Shown here piece by piece: positions 1 to 7,542 of a stretch of 31,864 bases of DNA. The stretch lies in contig DANZ01000019.1 of the NCBI GenBank assembly GCA_002501695.1, positions 16,780-48,643 of the forward strand, read 5' to 3'. The translations under genes and the position numbers were made by a program. The notes under the pieces were generated by a model that ran no database searches, was not told where the DNA came from, and was given only the letters and a program-made list of their open reading frames with translations. Numbering within the stretch: position 1 is the stretch's first letter; each line of letters starts with the position of its first letter. The DNA is from Methanolobus sp. UBA474 (GTDB taxonomy: Archaea > Halobacteriota > Methanosarcinia > Methanosarcinales > Methanosarcinaceae).

Positions 1-53
1 CCATGAAAACACATTTAACTCATCAGCATCAATAAAAATAAAAGGTGTTCCGA

Positions 54-410
54 TTGAAAAATGTGATTAGCAAGAGTTTCGAGATACAGGATTACATGAT
101 TGACGGTGCACTTGTCAATGGCTTCTGGATGACACTGGAAGACCGGGAAAACCTGACAACAGAAGTCGCCTATTCACCCGTCAGCGGCAGGACCTTTGCA
201 TCGGCAGCAACAGGGAGAATGATCTGTGAGATCACAGCAAAATGCGACAGGTTAAAATCACTGCTCCCGAAGAACGTAAACTGCGAAGTCACTTTTAAGG
301 ATTTCAATGATATGGAATATACTGCAAACGGGAAACCTCTTGATATCCAAGCCATGGAAATGGATGAGATCAGGGTTGTCTACAGGCTCTACGTTGAATA
401 TCACATTTGA
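54..410 (+). CDS. Hypothetical protein, 118 aa
   Basis: I do not recognise this protein. It is a small soluble protein of mixed alpha/beta character with no signal peptide, membrane segment or metal motif. I chose the TTG at 54 because an AAAGGTG ribosome binding site lies at 41-47, six bases upstream. A GTG at 45 would add three residues but overlaps that site. The gene converges on pepD (ends at 520); the 109-base gap contains small GC-rich inverted repeats (for example CGTCC at 442-446 with GGACG at 450-454) that could end transcription. Real coding is likely because the frame is open, the ribosome binding site is good and the gene fills its space, but the function is unknown. Confidence 0.6.
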   Translation: MKNVISKSFEIQDYMIDGALVNGFWMTLEDRENLTTEVAYSPVSGRTFASAATGRMICEITAKCDRLKSLLPKNVNCEVTFKDFNDMEYTANGKPLDIQAMEMDEIRVVYRLYVEYHI

Positions 411-519
411 CCTTGATATCATCTGCCTTTAAGATCTAAGACGTCCTTGGGACGATACATCCGACCAACTTATTAATCGGGTCCCGGAACGGGCGATTTC
501 TGACCTCCCGATAGTCCTT

Positions 520-2022
520 TTATCTATTTTTACTTGCTTTGGGGTCCTGTCCGAAAGATGCAAGAAGGGCAAGCAGGAATTCCCACACCCTCAGAACCGA
601 AGGGATGTAGAGCTTCTCATCAGGAGAATGCGGGTTCCTGATAGTGGGTCCGAAGGATATCATATCCATTCCCGGGAATTTCGAGCCTATGACCGCACAT
701 TCAAGACCTGCATGTATAACTTTTACCTCCGGCGCCTTCCCAAATATCCCGGAGTAGATATCCGTGCAGCGCCTGGCCAGAGGTGAGGACGGATCAGGCT
801 GCCATGCAGGATAGCCGCTGCTGTGGACAACATCCGCTCCCGCCGAGCCTGCAATGGATGCCACTGTATTAGTGATATCATGCAGTTCGGCGTTGACAGA
901 ACTACGCTGGCTTGTAACTATCACAAGCCAGAGATCCCTTCTGTTGCCATTTTCTGTCCTGCCGCCCCCGGTCCTGATAGTCGCCAGGTTGCAGGATGTC
1001 TGTACCAGCCCGGGCAGGTCTTCCGACATCCTGATAACGCCGGAAGGTAGCTTCTCTACGAGGGATACTATCTCCCGCCCCATATCCTGAGGCACTGGCT
1101 GCAGGTTCTCATCTGCGGCCTGCATTGAGATAGTCACCGACAGGGAGGGATCATACTCACCATACTCCTTCCGGGCTCCCTCCTCGATCCACCGGACAAT
1201 GGACACGGCGCGCTCATACTGCTCGGGAGGCATTATCACAAGAGCTTCAGCATGACGGGGAATGGCATTGTGGGCAGAACCACCGCTGATATCCAGAAGT
1301 AACAGGCTGGTGCTGTCCATGAGGGTGCTGAGTGCAGTAGCCAGCAGTTTGTTGGCATTGGCCCTCTTTTCATGTATGTCCACACCGGAATGTCCTCCGG
1401 CCAGACCGGTCACCACCAGACGGCAGACACGGTGATCAGCCGGGAATGGTGTCCGTTCAAGAGGCAGGGTTATGGTCGTGTTCAGGCCGCCGGCACAGCC
1501 GACTATTAGTTCACCGTCGTTCTCGGAATCAAGGTTAAGAAGTATTTTCCCGGAAATGAAATCAGGCATCAGCTCGTTTGCACCTGTGAGCCCGGTCTCC
1601 TCATCCACCGTGAAGAGCAGTTCAACAGGAGGATGGGGAATTTCCCTGTGGCGTGCAAGCACCAGACCAATGGCAAGGGCAATACCGTTATCAGCGCCAA
1701 GTGTCGTGCCATTCGCTCCCAGCCAGTCGCCTTCGACGATGTGCCTTATTGGATCCTTACTGAAATCATGGGAAGAAACTTGCGTTTTCTCGCATACCAT
1801 GTCCATATGACCCTGGATCACCACCGCAGGCGAGGCCTCATAGCCTTTTGAAGCAGGCACGCTCATAAGGACATTATTCACGCTGTCGAACTTGAAACTG
1901 AGGCCTGCTGAGAGGGCCTGTTCCTTGAGCCAGTTAGCTATGTTTTCCTCATGGCCGGAACAGCGCGGAATGGTGTTGATCTCCTCAAGCACTTCAAGTA
2001 TTTCCTGTGTGATCGTGTCCAT
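520..2022 (-). CDS. pepD: PepD-like aminoacyl-histidine dipeptidase (M20 family), 500 aa
   Basis: This is a di-zinc M20-family dipeptidase expected to cleave short peptides such as Xaa-His in the cytoplasm. The expected metal-site segments appear in order: GHMDMV near residue 71, GADNG, the catalytic glutamate pair in DEETGLTG, LNLDSENDGE with a metal Asp, and a C-terminal HAGLEC histidine segment. The dimerisation (lid) domain sits between these metal segments. Its length is close to that of bacterial PepD (about 485 aa). It is transcribed divergently from the macro-domain gene across a 114-base A/T-rich gap, and is monocistronic as far as can be seen. PepD is commoner in bacteria than archaea, so transfer is possible but not shown by the sequence alone. 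The Shine-Dalgarno is weak. Confidence 0.9.
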   Translation of the reverse strand: MDTITQEILEVLEEINTIPRCSGHEENIANWLKEQALSAGLSFKFDSVNNVLMSVPASKGYEASPAVVIQGHMDMVCEKTQVSSHDFSKDPIRHIVEGDWLGANGTTLGADNGIALAIGLVLARHREIPHPPVELLFTVDEETGLTGANELMPDFISGKILLNLDSENDGELIVGCAGGLNTTITLPLERTPFPADHRVCRLVVTGLAGGHSGVDIHEKRANANKLLATALSTLMDSTSLLLLDISGGSAHNAIPRHAEALVIMPPEQYERAVSIVRWIEEGARKEYGEYDPSLSVTISMQAADENLQPVPQDMGREIVSLVEKLPSGVIRMSEDLPGLVQTSCNLATIRTGGGRTENGNRRDLWLVIVTSQRSSVNAELHDITNTVASIAGSAGADVVHSSGYPAWQPDPSSPLARRCTDIYSGIFGKAPEVKVIHAGLECAVIGSKFPGMDMISFGPTIRNPHSPDEKLYIPSVLRVWEFLLALLASFGQDPKASKNR

Positions 2023-2136
2023 AGTTTATTCTCTTGCTTACTTTTATTAGTACTTACCGTTAATAAGAATAATTATATTGCCAAAACCGGAAACTGAAAA
2101 ATAACATACAAGAACAGTAGCAGGAATGAACTGAAA

Positions 2137-2670
2137 ATGTCCGACAGAATACAAAATACGATAAGTGTTATTATGGGAGACATAGTGGAGCAGGAAGTGG
2201 ATGCCATAGTGAACGCGGCCAATAACTCACTGCTCGGAGGCGGCGGGGTTGACGGGGCGATACACCGGGCCGCAGGTCCGCAGCTCCTGGAGGAATGCAG
2301 GCTCATAGGGGGCTGTCCCACAGGCGAGGCGAGGATAACCGGAGGCTACAGGTTACCTTCAAAATGGGTAATACACACCGTTGGTCCGGTCTGGAAGGGA
2401 GGAAATTCCGGAGAGGAGATACTGCTGGAAAATGCCTACAGGAACTCTCTTGGCCTTGCAGCGGAATATGGCATCGGGAGTGTGGCCTTTCCCGGGATCA
2501 GTATTGGCGCATATGGTTTTCCGGTCGGCAGAGCTTCATTGATAGCCGTCAGGACTATACAGAGCTTCCTTGGAAAAGGGAGCACTCTCACAGACATCCG
2601 GCTGGTCTGTTTCAACGAGGCATCCTATTCCAGCTACTCAACAGCATTAGACTCATTGTTGAGGAAATGA
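2137..2670 (+). CDS. Macro-domain protein (ADP-ribose / O-acetyl-ADP-ribose hydrolase type), 177 aa
   Basis: This is a stand-alone macro domain of the YmdB/MacroD type. Such proteins bind ADP-ribose and commonly remove mono-ADP-ribose from proteins or deacetylate O-acetyl-ADP-ribose. Visible signatures are the N-terminal GDIVEQEVDAIVNAANN strand and loop, the GGGGVDGAIHRAAG phosphate-binding/catalytic loop, and FPGISIGAYGFP near residue 125. The length is typical for a single domain. It stands alone: pepD is divergent upstream, and a long non-coding gap follows. No sirtuin or ADP-ribosyltransferase is in the window, so its substrate cannot be assigned. Confidence 0.92.
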   Translation: MSDRIQNTISVIMGDIVEQEVDAIVNAANNSLLGGGGVDGAIHRAAGPQLLEECRLIGGCPTGEARITGGYRLPSKWVIHTVGPVWKGGNSGEEILLENAYRNSLGLAAEYGIGSVAFPGISIGAYGFPVGRASLIAVRTIQSFLGKGSTLTDIRLVCFNEASYSSYSTALDSLLRK

Positions 2671-2975
2671 GGAGTGGAATGCTTTCTATTATAATGATGA
2701 GTATCATTAGATTCATCTGTAGAGATATTATTATATAGTAGAAAAAGAAAGATTTGTCAGACATATCTCAAGGTTTGGAGCCCTGCTAAAAACTTGATGG
2801 ATATGGCTATGGTGGTAGAGGTTACCCGAACCCGTCAAAAACAAAGACCCCGGAGAATAATTACAATTCATGCATGATGGAGTATGAGCTTAATGCCGTG
2901 GTGGCGGCATTCTTCGGGGCTCACTCTCATTTTTTCTCAGCAGGCATTTATCTTACAAGTGCGTCACATATAACC
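2671..2975. other. Intergenic region, 305 bases, no gene recognised
   Basis: This stretch between the macro-domain and amidotransferase genes carries only very short open frames. It has an A/T-rich patch (GATATTATTATATAG near 2724-2738) that could be a TATA element, and a second one (CATTTATCTT near 2945-2954) about 25 bases before the likely amidotransferase start. I looked for a tRNA in the GC-richer part (2780-2850) and found no cloverleaf. Confidence 0.5.
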
Positions 2976-3719
2976 ATGAAAGTCCTGATAGTCAAGAATA
3001 TCCCTCATGAAGGACCGGGAATGCTTAAGCATATCCTCGACAGGCATGCTATAAGGTATGATATCATTGATCTTGATCTCATTGACTTCAGATCAGGAGA
3101 GTCTCTCCCGGATCCGACATCATACAATGCAGTCTTTGTTTTCGGGGGCCCGGAGAGTGCCAATGACAAAAGCAGCAAGATGCTTAACGAGCTTAAAATG
3201 ATAAAGCTGGCAGTGGAAAGCGGCATACCCTATCTTGGCATATGCCTTGGGATGCAGGCGCTTGTGAAGGCATGCGATGGAAGCGTGTACAGGAACCCTG
3301 TAAGGGAAGTGGGAACAAGGGGGCCGGATGGCAATTACTTCACGGTGGATATCTGCCCGGGGAAAGAAGATGACCCGCTGCTCAGAGGACTTACCGGCCC
3401 TCTGAGTATATTCCACCTGCATGGTGAAACCGTCAGCCTGCCTGAGAATATGGAGCTGCTTGCCACCGGGAAGTTCTGCAGGCATCAGATAGTAAAGGCC
3501 CGTAAGAATGCCTATGGTATACAGGGGCATTTTGAACTGACACCAGATATGTTCCGTGAATGGATGTCAACGGACCCGGAGCTGATAGCCGGGGATAGTG
3601 AGAAAATTGCACGTGATTTCCTGTCGATCTACGAGGAATACAGCAGCAGCGGGGAAAGACTATTCACCAACTTCCTGCAGGCTGCCGGGCTGATCGGGCA
3701 ACCGGAGGCTCCGGTCTGA
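2976..3719 (+). CDS. Class I glutamine amidotransferase-like protein, 247 aa
   Basis: This is a GATase1-fold protein similar to stand-alone GMP synthase-like amidotransferases. These hydrolyse glutamine and pass ammonia to a partner, or in some subfamilies act as gamma-glutamyl peptidases. The catalytic triad is visible: Cys90 in the nucleophile elbow GICLGMQ, His185 and Glu187 in IQGHFELTP. FGGPES (oxyanion strand) and HLHGETV are also family hallmarks. The frame stays open 34 codons further upstream (to 2874), but the ATG at 2976 begins the conserved KVLIVKN strand. A TATA-like sequence at 2945-2954 would place transcription start almost on this ATG (leaderless). No synthase partner is adjacent, so the acceptor is unknown. 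Confidence 0.85.
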   Translation: MKVLIVKNIPHEGPGMLKHILDRHAIRYDIIDLDLIDFRSGESLPDPTSYNAVFVFGGPESANDKSSKMLNELKMIKLAVESGIPYLGICLGMQALVKACDGSVYRNPVREVGTRGPDGNYFTVDICPGKEDDPLLRGLTGPLSIFHLHGETVSLPENMELLATGKFCRHQIVKARKNAYGIQGHFELTPDMFREWMSTDPELIAGDSEKIARDFLSIYEEYSSSGERLFTNFLQAAGLIGQPEAPV

Positions 3720-3731
3720 AACAGATATAAG

Positions 3732-3749
3732 TATCCTGAAAAAAGGATA
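3732..3749 (+). terminator. Hairpin after the amidotransferase gene
   Basis: TATCCT (3732-3737) pairs with AGGATA (3744-3749) around a GAAAAA loop, 13 bases after the stop codon. Position and symmetry suggest a transcription end or mRNA 3' structure. There is no strong T-tract, so the role is tentative. Confidence 0.35.
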
Positions 3750-3835
3750 TCCTCCTCCTGGGTCATCTTATTTTGAACAGGAACCCCTTCAGATCGTACC
3801 ATTCATTGCACTGCCGGAGTTGCCACTGTCATTAC

Positions 3836-4260
3836 TCAACTCATGTTTTCTGAAACTGCCAGAGTGCTGTTATCCGGAGTGTTCTGACTGCTGTTATCCG
3901 TGTTGAGGGAAGAGACCCTGAGAAACTCATCAAGTTCCCTCACGGTATCATCACTGACATCGCTTCCAAGTATCCATGCAAAGTTGAAAACCTGCTGGCT
4001 TGGATGCATCGGGTCCGGCTTAAGCACCTGCAGTATTGCCCCTCACCAGATCAAGGCTGTCACCACCCCAAAACAGTGCAGCCTTCCTGTAAGACAACCA
4101 ATTAAGAATTTAGGCGTACACCGTGTATATTATTAAGTGCAAAGCCTCAGAATACCTTTTTCGAAGCAATATTACCATAAAAGAACAGGTAGTCCGCTGA
4201 CAGGAGATACATAACGTTTCCGTCTTCAACTGTGCCTGAAATACTTGTTTCTGATATCAG
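3836..4260 (-). pseudogene. Possible degraded or frame-broken gene remnant in a 580-base intergenic region
   Basis: Three protein-like stretches lie on the minus strand in different frames. One, from about 4260 down to a stop at 4147, contains GTVEDGNVMYLLSADYLFF. A second, ending with TAA near 4020, contains ALFWGGDSLDLVRGN. A third (about 4027-3836, 63 codons) contains FNFAWILGSDVSDDTVRELD. They look more protein-like than random sequence but cannot be joined without frameshifts. No family is recognised. The upstream part overlaps the presumed promoter of the methyltransferase on the other strand. The alternative is chance open frames in non-coding DNA. The rest of 3720-4299 shows nothing else. 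Confidence 0.25.
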
Positions 4261-4299
4261 GATACAAATGGTTTTATCCTTATAAAAAAATCAGGTAGT

Positions 4300-5169
4300 A
4301 TGTCGTTCAAACCGATCGGAAAAGTAGTCAATTTTGCTGATGAGGAGACCATGGAACTTCTTGCGCTGTGGAGAGATGCGGTCAGCGGGATCGAGCTAAA
4401 CAAACATGCTCATGCGTTATCATATATATTCGATGAATACTCACATTATATCATTATTCACGACCCTCTGGAGATGGAATTCCCAAAGAGCAGGGACGAA
4501 TGGAACAGACGTTTCTGCAGGGAAGCCGGGATTTCTGTTGTAAGGTATATAAAGCACGATGGTGACACACTCTACTTCCAGGGCCTGCTCGCTTTGAACA
4601 ATTCATCGGTATACAGTATTGTTCCCTACACGGCATTCGACCATCCGGAAGCCACATACCCGAAGATAGGAATGGAGAAACTCAAGAAAGACGTCTTTGC
4701 TGAAATAATGCCGCTTGTCAAAGGAAAAGACATCCTTGATGTCGGTTGCGGGCTTGGGGCTGCAACAATGGAAATAGCACGGCACAACAGATCATCACAG
4801 GTGCTCGGCATCGATCTTCTGGAAGGGATGATACGACAGTGTCGTGTCAATGCTGAGATCCATGGAATTGAGAATGCCCGGTTTGAGGCTGCAAGTATTT
4901 ATGCTCTGCCATATGAGAATAACAGGTTCGATACAGTTACATGCTTCTTCATGTTGCATCATCTTGAGGATATCCCAAAAGCCCTTGAGGAAATAAAGAG
5001 GGTGCTGACAGACGGAGGCAAAGTCTTTGCCTCCGAACCGCTGGACCATCACCACGGTATCCAGAGAGAGGGAAGGGACTGGATAAAGCTGTTTGAGGAT
5101 GCAGGCTTCTCTGCTGTATCGAGAAATATAAGCAAATCGGTCTTCATTCAGGCAACCAATGAGAAATGA
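4300..5169 (+). CDS. Class I SAM-dependent methyltransferase, 289 aa
   Basis: The C-terminal half (residues 140-260) is a Rossmann-type methyltransferase. Motif I is DVGCGLGAAT (147-156), followed by an acidic strand end (LGIDLL) for the SAM ribose, an ASIYALPY segment, and FDTVTCFFMLHHLEDIPKAL as in the UbiE/Methyltransf_11 group. The N-terminal 130 residues form a separate domain, perhaps for substrate recognition, that I do not recognise. A TATA-like GGTTTTATCC at 4270-4279 would put transcription start near the ATG. The substrate (small molecule, lipid or protein) is unknown. A hairpin at 5182-5205 follows the gene. Confidence 0.85.
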   Translation: MSFKPIGKVVNFADEETMELLALWRDAVSGIELNKHAHALSYIFDEYSHYIIIHDPLEMEFPKSRDEWNRRFCREAGISVVRYIKHDGDTLYFQGLLALNNSSVYSIVPYTAFDHPEATYPKIGMEKLKKDVFAEIMPLVKGKDILDVGCGLGAATMEIARHNRSSQVLGIDLLEGMIRQCRVNAEIHGIENARFEAASIYALPYENNRFDTVTCFFMLHHLEDIPKALEEIKRVLTDGGKVFASEPLDHHHGIQREGRDWIKLFEDAGFSAVSRNISKSVFIQATNEK

Positions 5170-5181
5170 TCACAATGGAGG

Positions 5182-5205
5182 AAGCGGGCGCATAAGCACC
5201 CGCTT
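5182..5205 (+). terminator. GC-rich hairpin after the methyltransferase gene
   Basis: AAGCGGG (5182-5188) and CCCGCTT (5199-5205) form a perfect 7-bp stem with a 10-base loop, 12 bases after the stop codon. It lacks an immediate T-tract, so it may be a terminator or an mRNA-end stabiliser. Confidence 0.45.
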
Positions 5206-5324
5206 TCGAGTCTGTGTGCAACTTCAGTTTTAAAGGTAAATTGCTACTTTAAGTTAGCATATTTATTGCACTCTGTTGCTACAAATACAACCTTTTGTAA
5301 CACAATTTCTACAATGGTCCTATA

Positions 5325-5336
5325 TCATATAAATAG
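5325..5336 (+). promoter_or_regulatory. TATA box for the first symporter unit
   Basis: TCATATAAATAG matches the archaeal TATA consensus. Transcription would start about 25 bases downstream, leaving a leader of roughly 80 bases before the accessory gene. This is the only good TATA in the 269-base gap. The transcription start is inferred. Confidence 0.45.
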
Positions 5337-5438
5337 ATTATGTAGCGAGGAGCCGTCTTCTAACTCAATATTAAAAATCGAAAGGTTAAAGTATGTATTA
5401 TGCTAACAAATAACATTCTACTTTTAAGGAGATAAAAA

Positions 5439-5564
5439 ATGTTAGGCATAGACGACCCACAGATATGGATTGCATACTTGTTGTGTTTACTGAGTGCAAT
5501 GGGATGTATTCTCTACGGGATCATTCACTGGAATGATGGCAAGGAAAATGAGGAGGGCTGCTGA
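5439..5564 (+). CDS. Symporter small accessory protein, 41 aa (copy 1)
   Basis: This is a very small single-span membrane protein. It begins MLGIDDPQIWIAYLLC, has one hydrophobic helix (about residues 10-30) and an acidic tail ending in Cys. An AAGGAGAT ribosome binding site at 5426-5433 is well placed. Its TGA stop shares one base with the symporter ATG (TGATG), so the two are translationally coupled. A near copy with the same MLGIDDPQIW start precedes the second symporter at 7420. The repeated pairing and coupling argue that it is a real subunit or assembly partner of these sodium:solute symporters. Small proteins of this kind are known next to SSS transporters in methanogens and some bacteria; their mechanism is not established. 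Confidence 0.88.
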   Translation: MLGIDDPQIWIAYLLCLLSAMGCILYGIIHWNDGKENEEGC

Positions 5565-7165
5565 TGGCAGTCAGTACACCGATCCTCGGTATTGCCGTAC
5601 TGATCTATATGATGGCAGTGTCCTACTTAGGATGGTTGGGATATAAACAGACAAAGAACACCGAAGACTTCATGGTAGCCGGCAGAAAGATAAACCCATT
5701 AGTACTGGCGTTATCCTACGGGGCCACCTTTATAAGTACTTCAGCGATCGTCGGTTTCGGAGGATACGCAGGAGCCTTCGGCATGGGCGTGCTCTGGCTG
5801 GTCTTCATGAACATCTTTGTAGGTATATTCATAGCATTCGTCGTATTCGGATCCAGGACCAGGCGTATGGGCGTGAATCTCGGTGCCGTCACATTCCCTG
5901 AACTTATAGGAAGAAGATTCAAATCCCGCTTCATCCAGGGTTTCTCAGGTGCGCTTATAACGCTGGTTATGCCCATTTATGCCGGAAGTGTACTTATTGG
6001 CGGAGCCCGCTTTATGGAAACAGCATTGAATATCGATTATAACAGTGCTGTCCTTATACTTGCCGTCATTGTAGCTGCCTATGTCATTACGGGAGGGCTT
6101 ATAGCGGTGATATATACCGACGCCCTGCAGGGAGCACTCATGTTTGTCGGGATGACACTTCTTCTCGTCCTTACCTACGCTAAACTGGGAGGTGTGATGG
6201 AATCTCACCAGGCACTCACCAATATGGCCCATCTCGTACCGGCGAACCTAGCTGCTGTAGGACATACCGGCTGGACTTCCATGCCTTTATTTGGTTCACC
6301 TACCTGGTGGACACTTGTTTCCACCATAGTACTGGGAGTAGGCATCGGTGTGCTTGCCCAGCCGCAGCTTGCTGTCAGGTTCATGACAGTAAAGAACACC
6401 AGGTCGCTCAAGAGAGCGGTGCTTTCAGGCGGGCCTTTCATCTTTATGATGGCAGGTGTGGCGTACATCGTCGGAGCGCTCTCAAATGTATATTTCCTGG
6501 AAAACAGGGGTATGATAGCACTGGATGCTGCCGGAGGGAATATCGACCTGATAATTCCCGAATATATCAACAGTGCAATGCCTGAATACTTTATTATCTT
6601 CTTCCTGCTGACATTACTTGCAGCTGCCATGTCCACCCTGAGCTCCCAATTCCACACAATGGGAACGGCAGTGGGACATGATCTATACCGGGAGTTCATT
6701 ATGAAAGGAAAAGCTGGTAAGACTGTCACCATTACCAAACTCGGGATCGCAGTGACCATAGTGGCAAGCGTGGCCCTTGCATACATCCTTCCGATTGGTA
6801 TAATAGCAAGAGCAACTGCAATATTCTTCGGACTTTGTGCCGCAGCTTTCCTGCCCATGTACACAGGAGCCCTGTTCTGGAAGCGCATGAACCGGCAGGG
6901 TGCGATAGCAAGTATGCTGGTAGGAGCTTTCACAAGCCTGTTCTGGCTTACATTCGTGCATGCAAAAGAAGCAAGTGCACTGGGCATAAGCAAGGCGCTC
7001 TTTGGAATGGATACTATCCTGACAGGTACCTGGACAGTGGTCGATCCAATCCTCATAGCTACCCCGGTAGCCATCCTGACAGCTATAATTGTCAGCCTGA
7101 TGACACAGCCTGACCCGCAGGAACACATTGAGCACTGCTTCAGGAGCTCGGCCACAAACGATTAA
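5564..7165 (+). CDS. Sodium:solute symporter (SSS family), 533 aa (copy 1)
   Basis: This is an integral membrane protein with about 13 hydrophobic helices, the usual size and topology for the SSS family, which couples Na+ entry to uptake of a solute such as an organic acid, amino acid or osmolyte. Diagnostic segments include the N-terminal LGWLGYKQT...EDFMVAGRK, the ATFISTSAIVGFGG unwound TM1 region, and YVITGGLIAVIYTDALQGALM, which matches the SSS signature around TM5-6. It is coupled to the upstream 41-aa accessory protein. A close paralogue follows directly (7542-9128), sharing long identical stretches such as VLGVGIGVLAQPQLAVRFMT. The substrate cannot be read from the sequence; monocarboxylates are one possibility given the LarA homologue nearby. 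Confidence 0.9.
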   Translation: MAVSTPILGIAVLIYMMAVSYLGWLGYKQTKNTEDFMVAGRKINPLVLALSYGATFISTSAIVGFGGYAGAFGMGVLWLVFMNIFVGIFIAFVVFGSRTRRMGVNLGAVTFPELIGRRFKSRFIQGFSGALITLVMPIYAGSVLIGGARFMETALNIDYNSAVLILAVIVAAYVITGGLIAVIYTDALQGALMFVGMTLLLVLTYAKLGGVMESHQALTNMAHLVPANLAAVGHTGWTSMPLFGSPTWWTLVSTIVLGVGIGVLAQPQLAVRFMTVKNTRSLKRAVLSGGPFIFMMAGVAYIVGALSNVYFLENRGMIALDAAGGNIDLIIPEYINSAMPEYFIIFFLLTLLAAAMSTLSSQFHTMGTAVGHDLYREFIMKGKAGKTVTITKLGIAVTIVASVALAYILPIGIIARATAIFFGLCAAAFLPMYTGALFWKRMNRQGAIASMLVGAFTSLFWLTFVHAKEASALGISKALFGMDTILTGTWTVVDPILIATPVAILTAIIVSLMTQPDPQEHIEHCFRSSATND

Positions 7166-7210
7166 GAACATTGTTTTTGAATTGGTCTTTTTGGCTCGAT
7201 AAGATGAAGT

Positions 7211-7281
7211 TTCTGGCACTCCTCTGCCAGAAATTATTTAATAACCCCTCTTCTACGAGCTGTTCTTTAAAGAGGGGTTAT
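7211..7281 (+). terminator. Two consecutive hairpins between the symporter units
   Basis: TTCTGGCA (7211-7218) pairs perfectly with TGCCAGAA (7225-7232). Just after it ATAACCCCTCTT (7241-7252) pairs perfectly with AAGAGGGGTTAT (7270-7281). The first stem is followed by an A/T-rich stretch. The position, 45 bases after copy 1's stop and 140 bases before copy 2's accessory gene, fits a transcription end separating the two units. Confidence 0.65.
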
Positions 7282-7346
7282 CAGACATCGTTCTCTCTCG
7301 GGTTCCGTAATTGTCTTGCCTGGCTTATTCTTGAACATTTAAGATA

Positions 7347-7359
7347 CATTTAAATATTG
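7347..7359 (+). promoter_or_regulatory. TATA box for the second symporter unit
   Basis: CATTTAAATATTG is a plausible TATA element, giving a leader of about 40 bases. The leader holds a TGATTA/TAATCA palindrome (about 7391-7404) just before the ribosome binding site. The palindrome could be an operator or a translation-control hairpin, but this is not shown. Confidence 0.4.
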
Positions 7360-7419
7360 ATATATGATAGCATATAACACGGAACTATAATGATTAATAA
7401 TCAGTTATAAGGTGAAAAA

Positions 7420-7542
7420 ATGCTTGGAATCGATGATCCTCAAATATGGCTGGCTTATGTTCTTTGTGTTTTTAGTGCTATAGGCTGTATCATCTATGGC
7501 GCTTTAAAATGGAATGACGGAGAAGAAGAGGAGGAGTGCTGA
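7420..7542 (+). CDS. Symporter small accessory protein, 40 aa (copy 2)
   Basis: This is a paralogue of the 41-aa protein at 5439. It has the same MLGIDDPQIW start, a single hydrophobic helix, the WNDG motif after the helix and an acidic tail (EEEEEC). An AAGGTGA ribosome binding site precedes the ATG. The stop codon overlaps the next start by one base (TGATG), coupling it to the second symporter. Conservation at both ends between the copies, with changes inside the helix, suggests selection on a real protein. Confidence 0.88.
   Translation: MLGIDDPQIWLAYVLCVFSAIGCIIYGALKWNDGEEEEEC

Noticed and set aside
2137..2670. Functional link between the macro-domain protein and the HDAC island through O-acetyl-ADP-ribose
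   Set aside because: O-acetyl-ADP-ribose is made by NAD-dependent sirtuins, not by zinc HDACs, and the genes are about 20 kb apart.
2780..2850. Possible tRNA or structured RNA
   Set aside because: A GGTAGAGG-like segment drew attention, but no acceptor or anticodon stem pairs could be found.
6205..7155. 316-codon open frame antisense to the first symporter
   Set aside because: It lies wholly within the symporter, has no ribosome binding site, and its composition is what an antisense shadow of membrane-protein codons gives.
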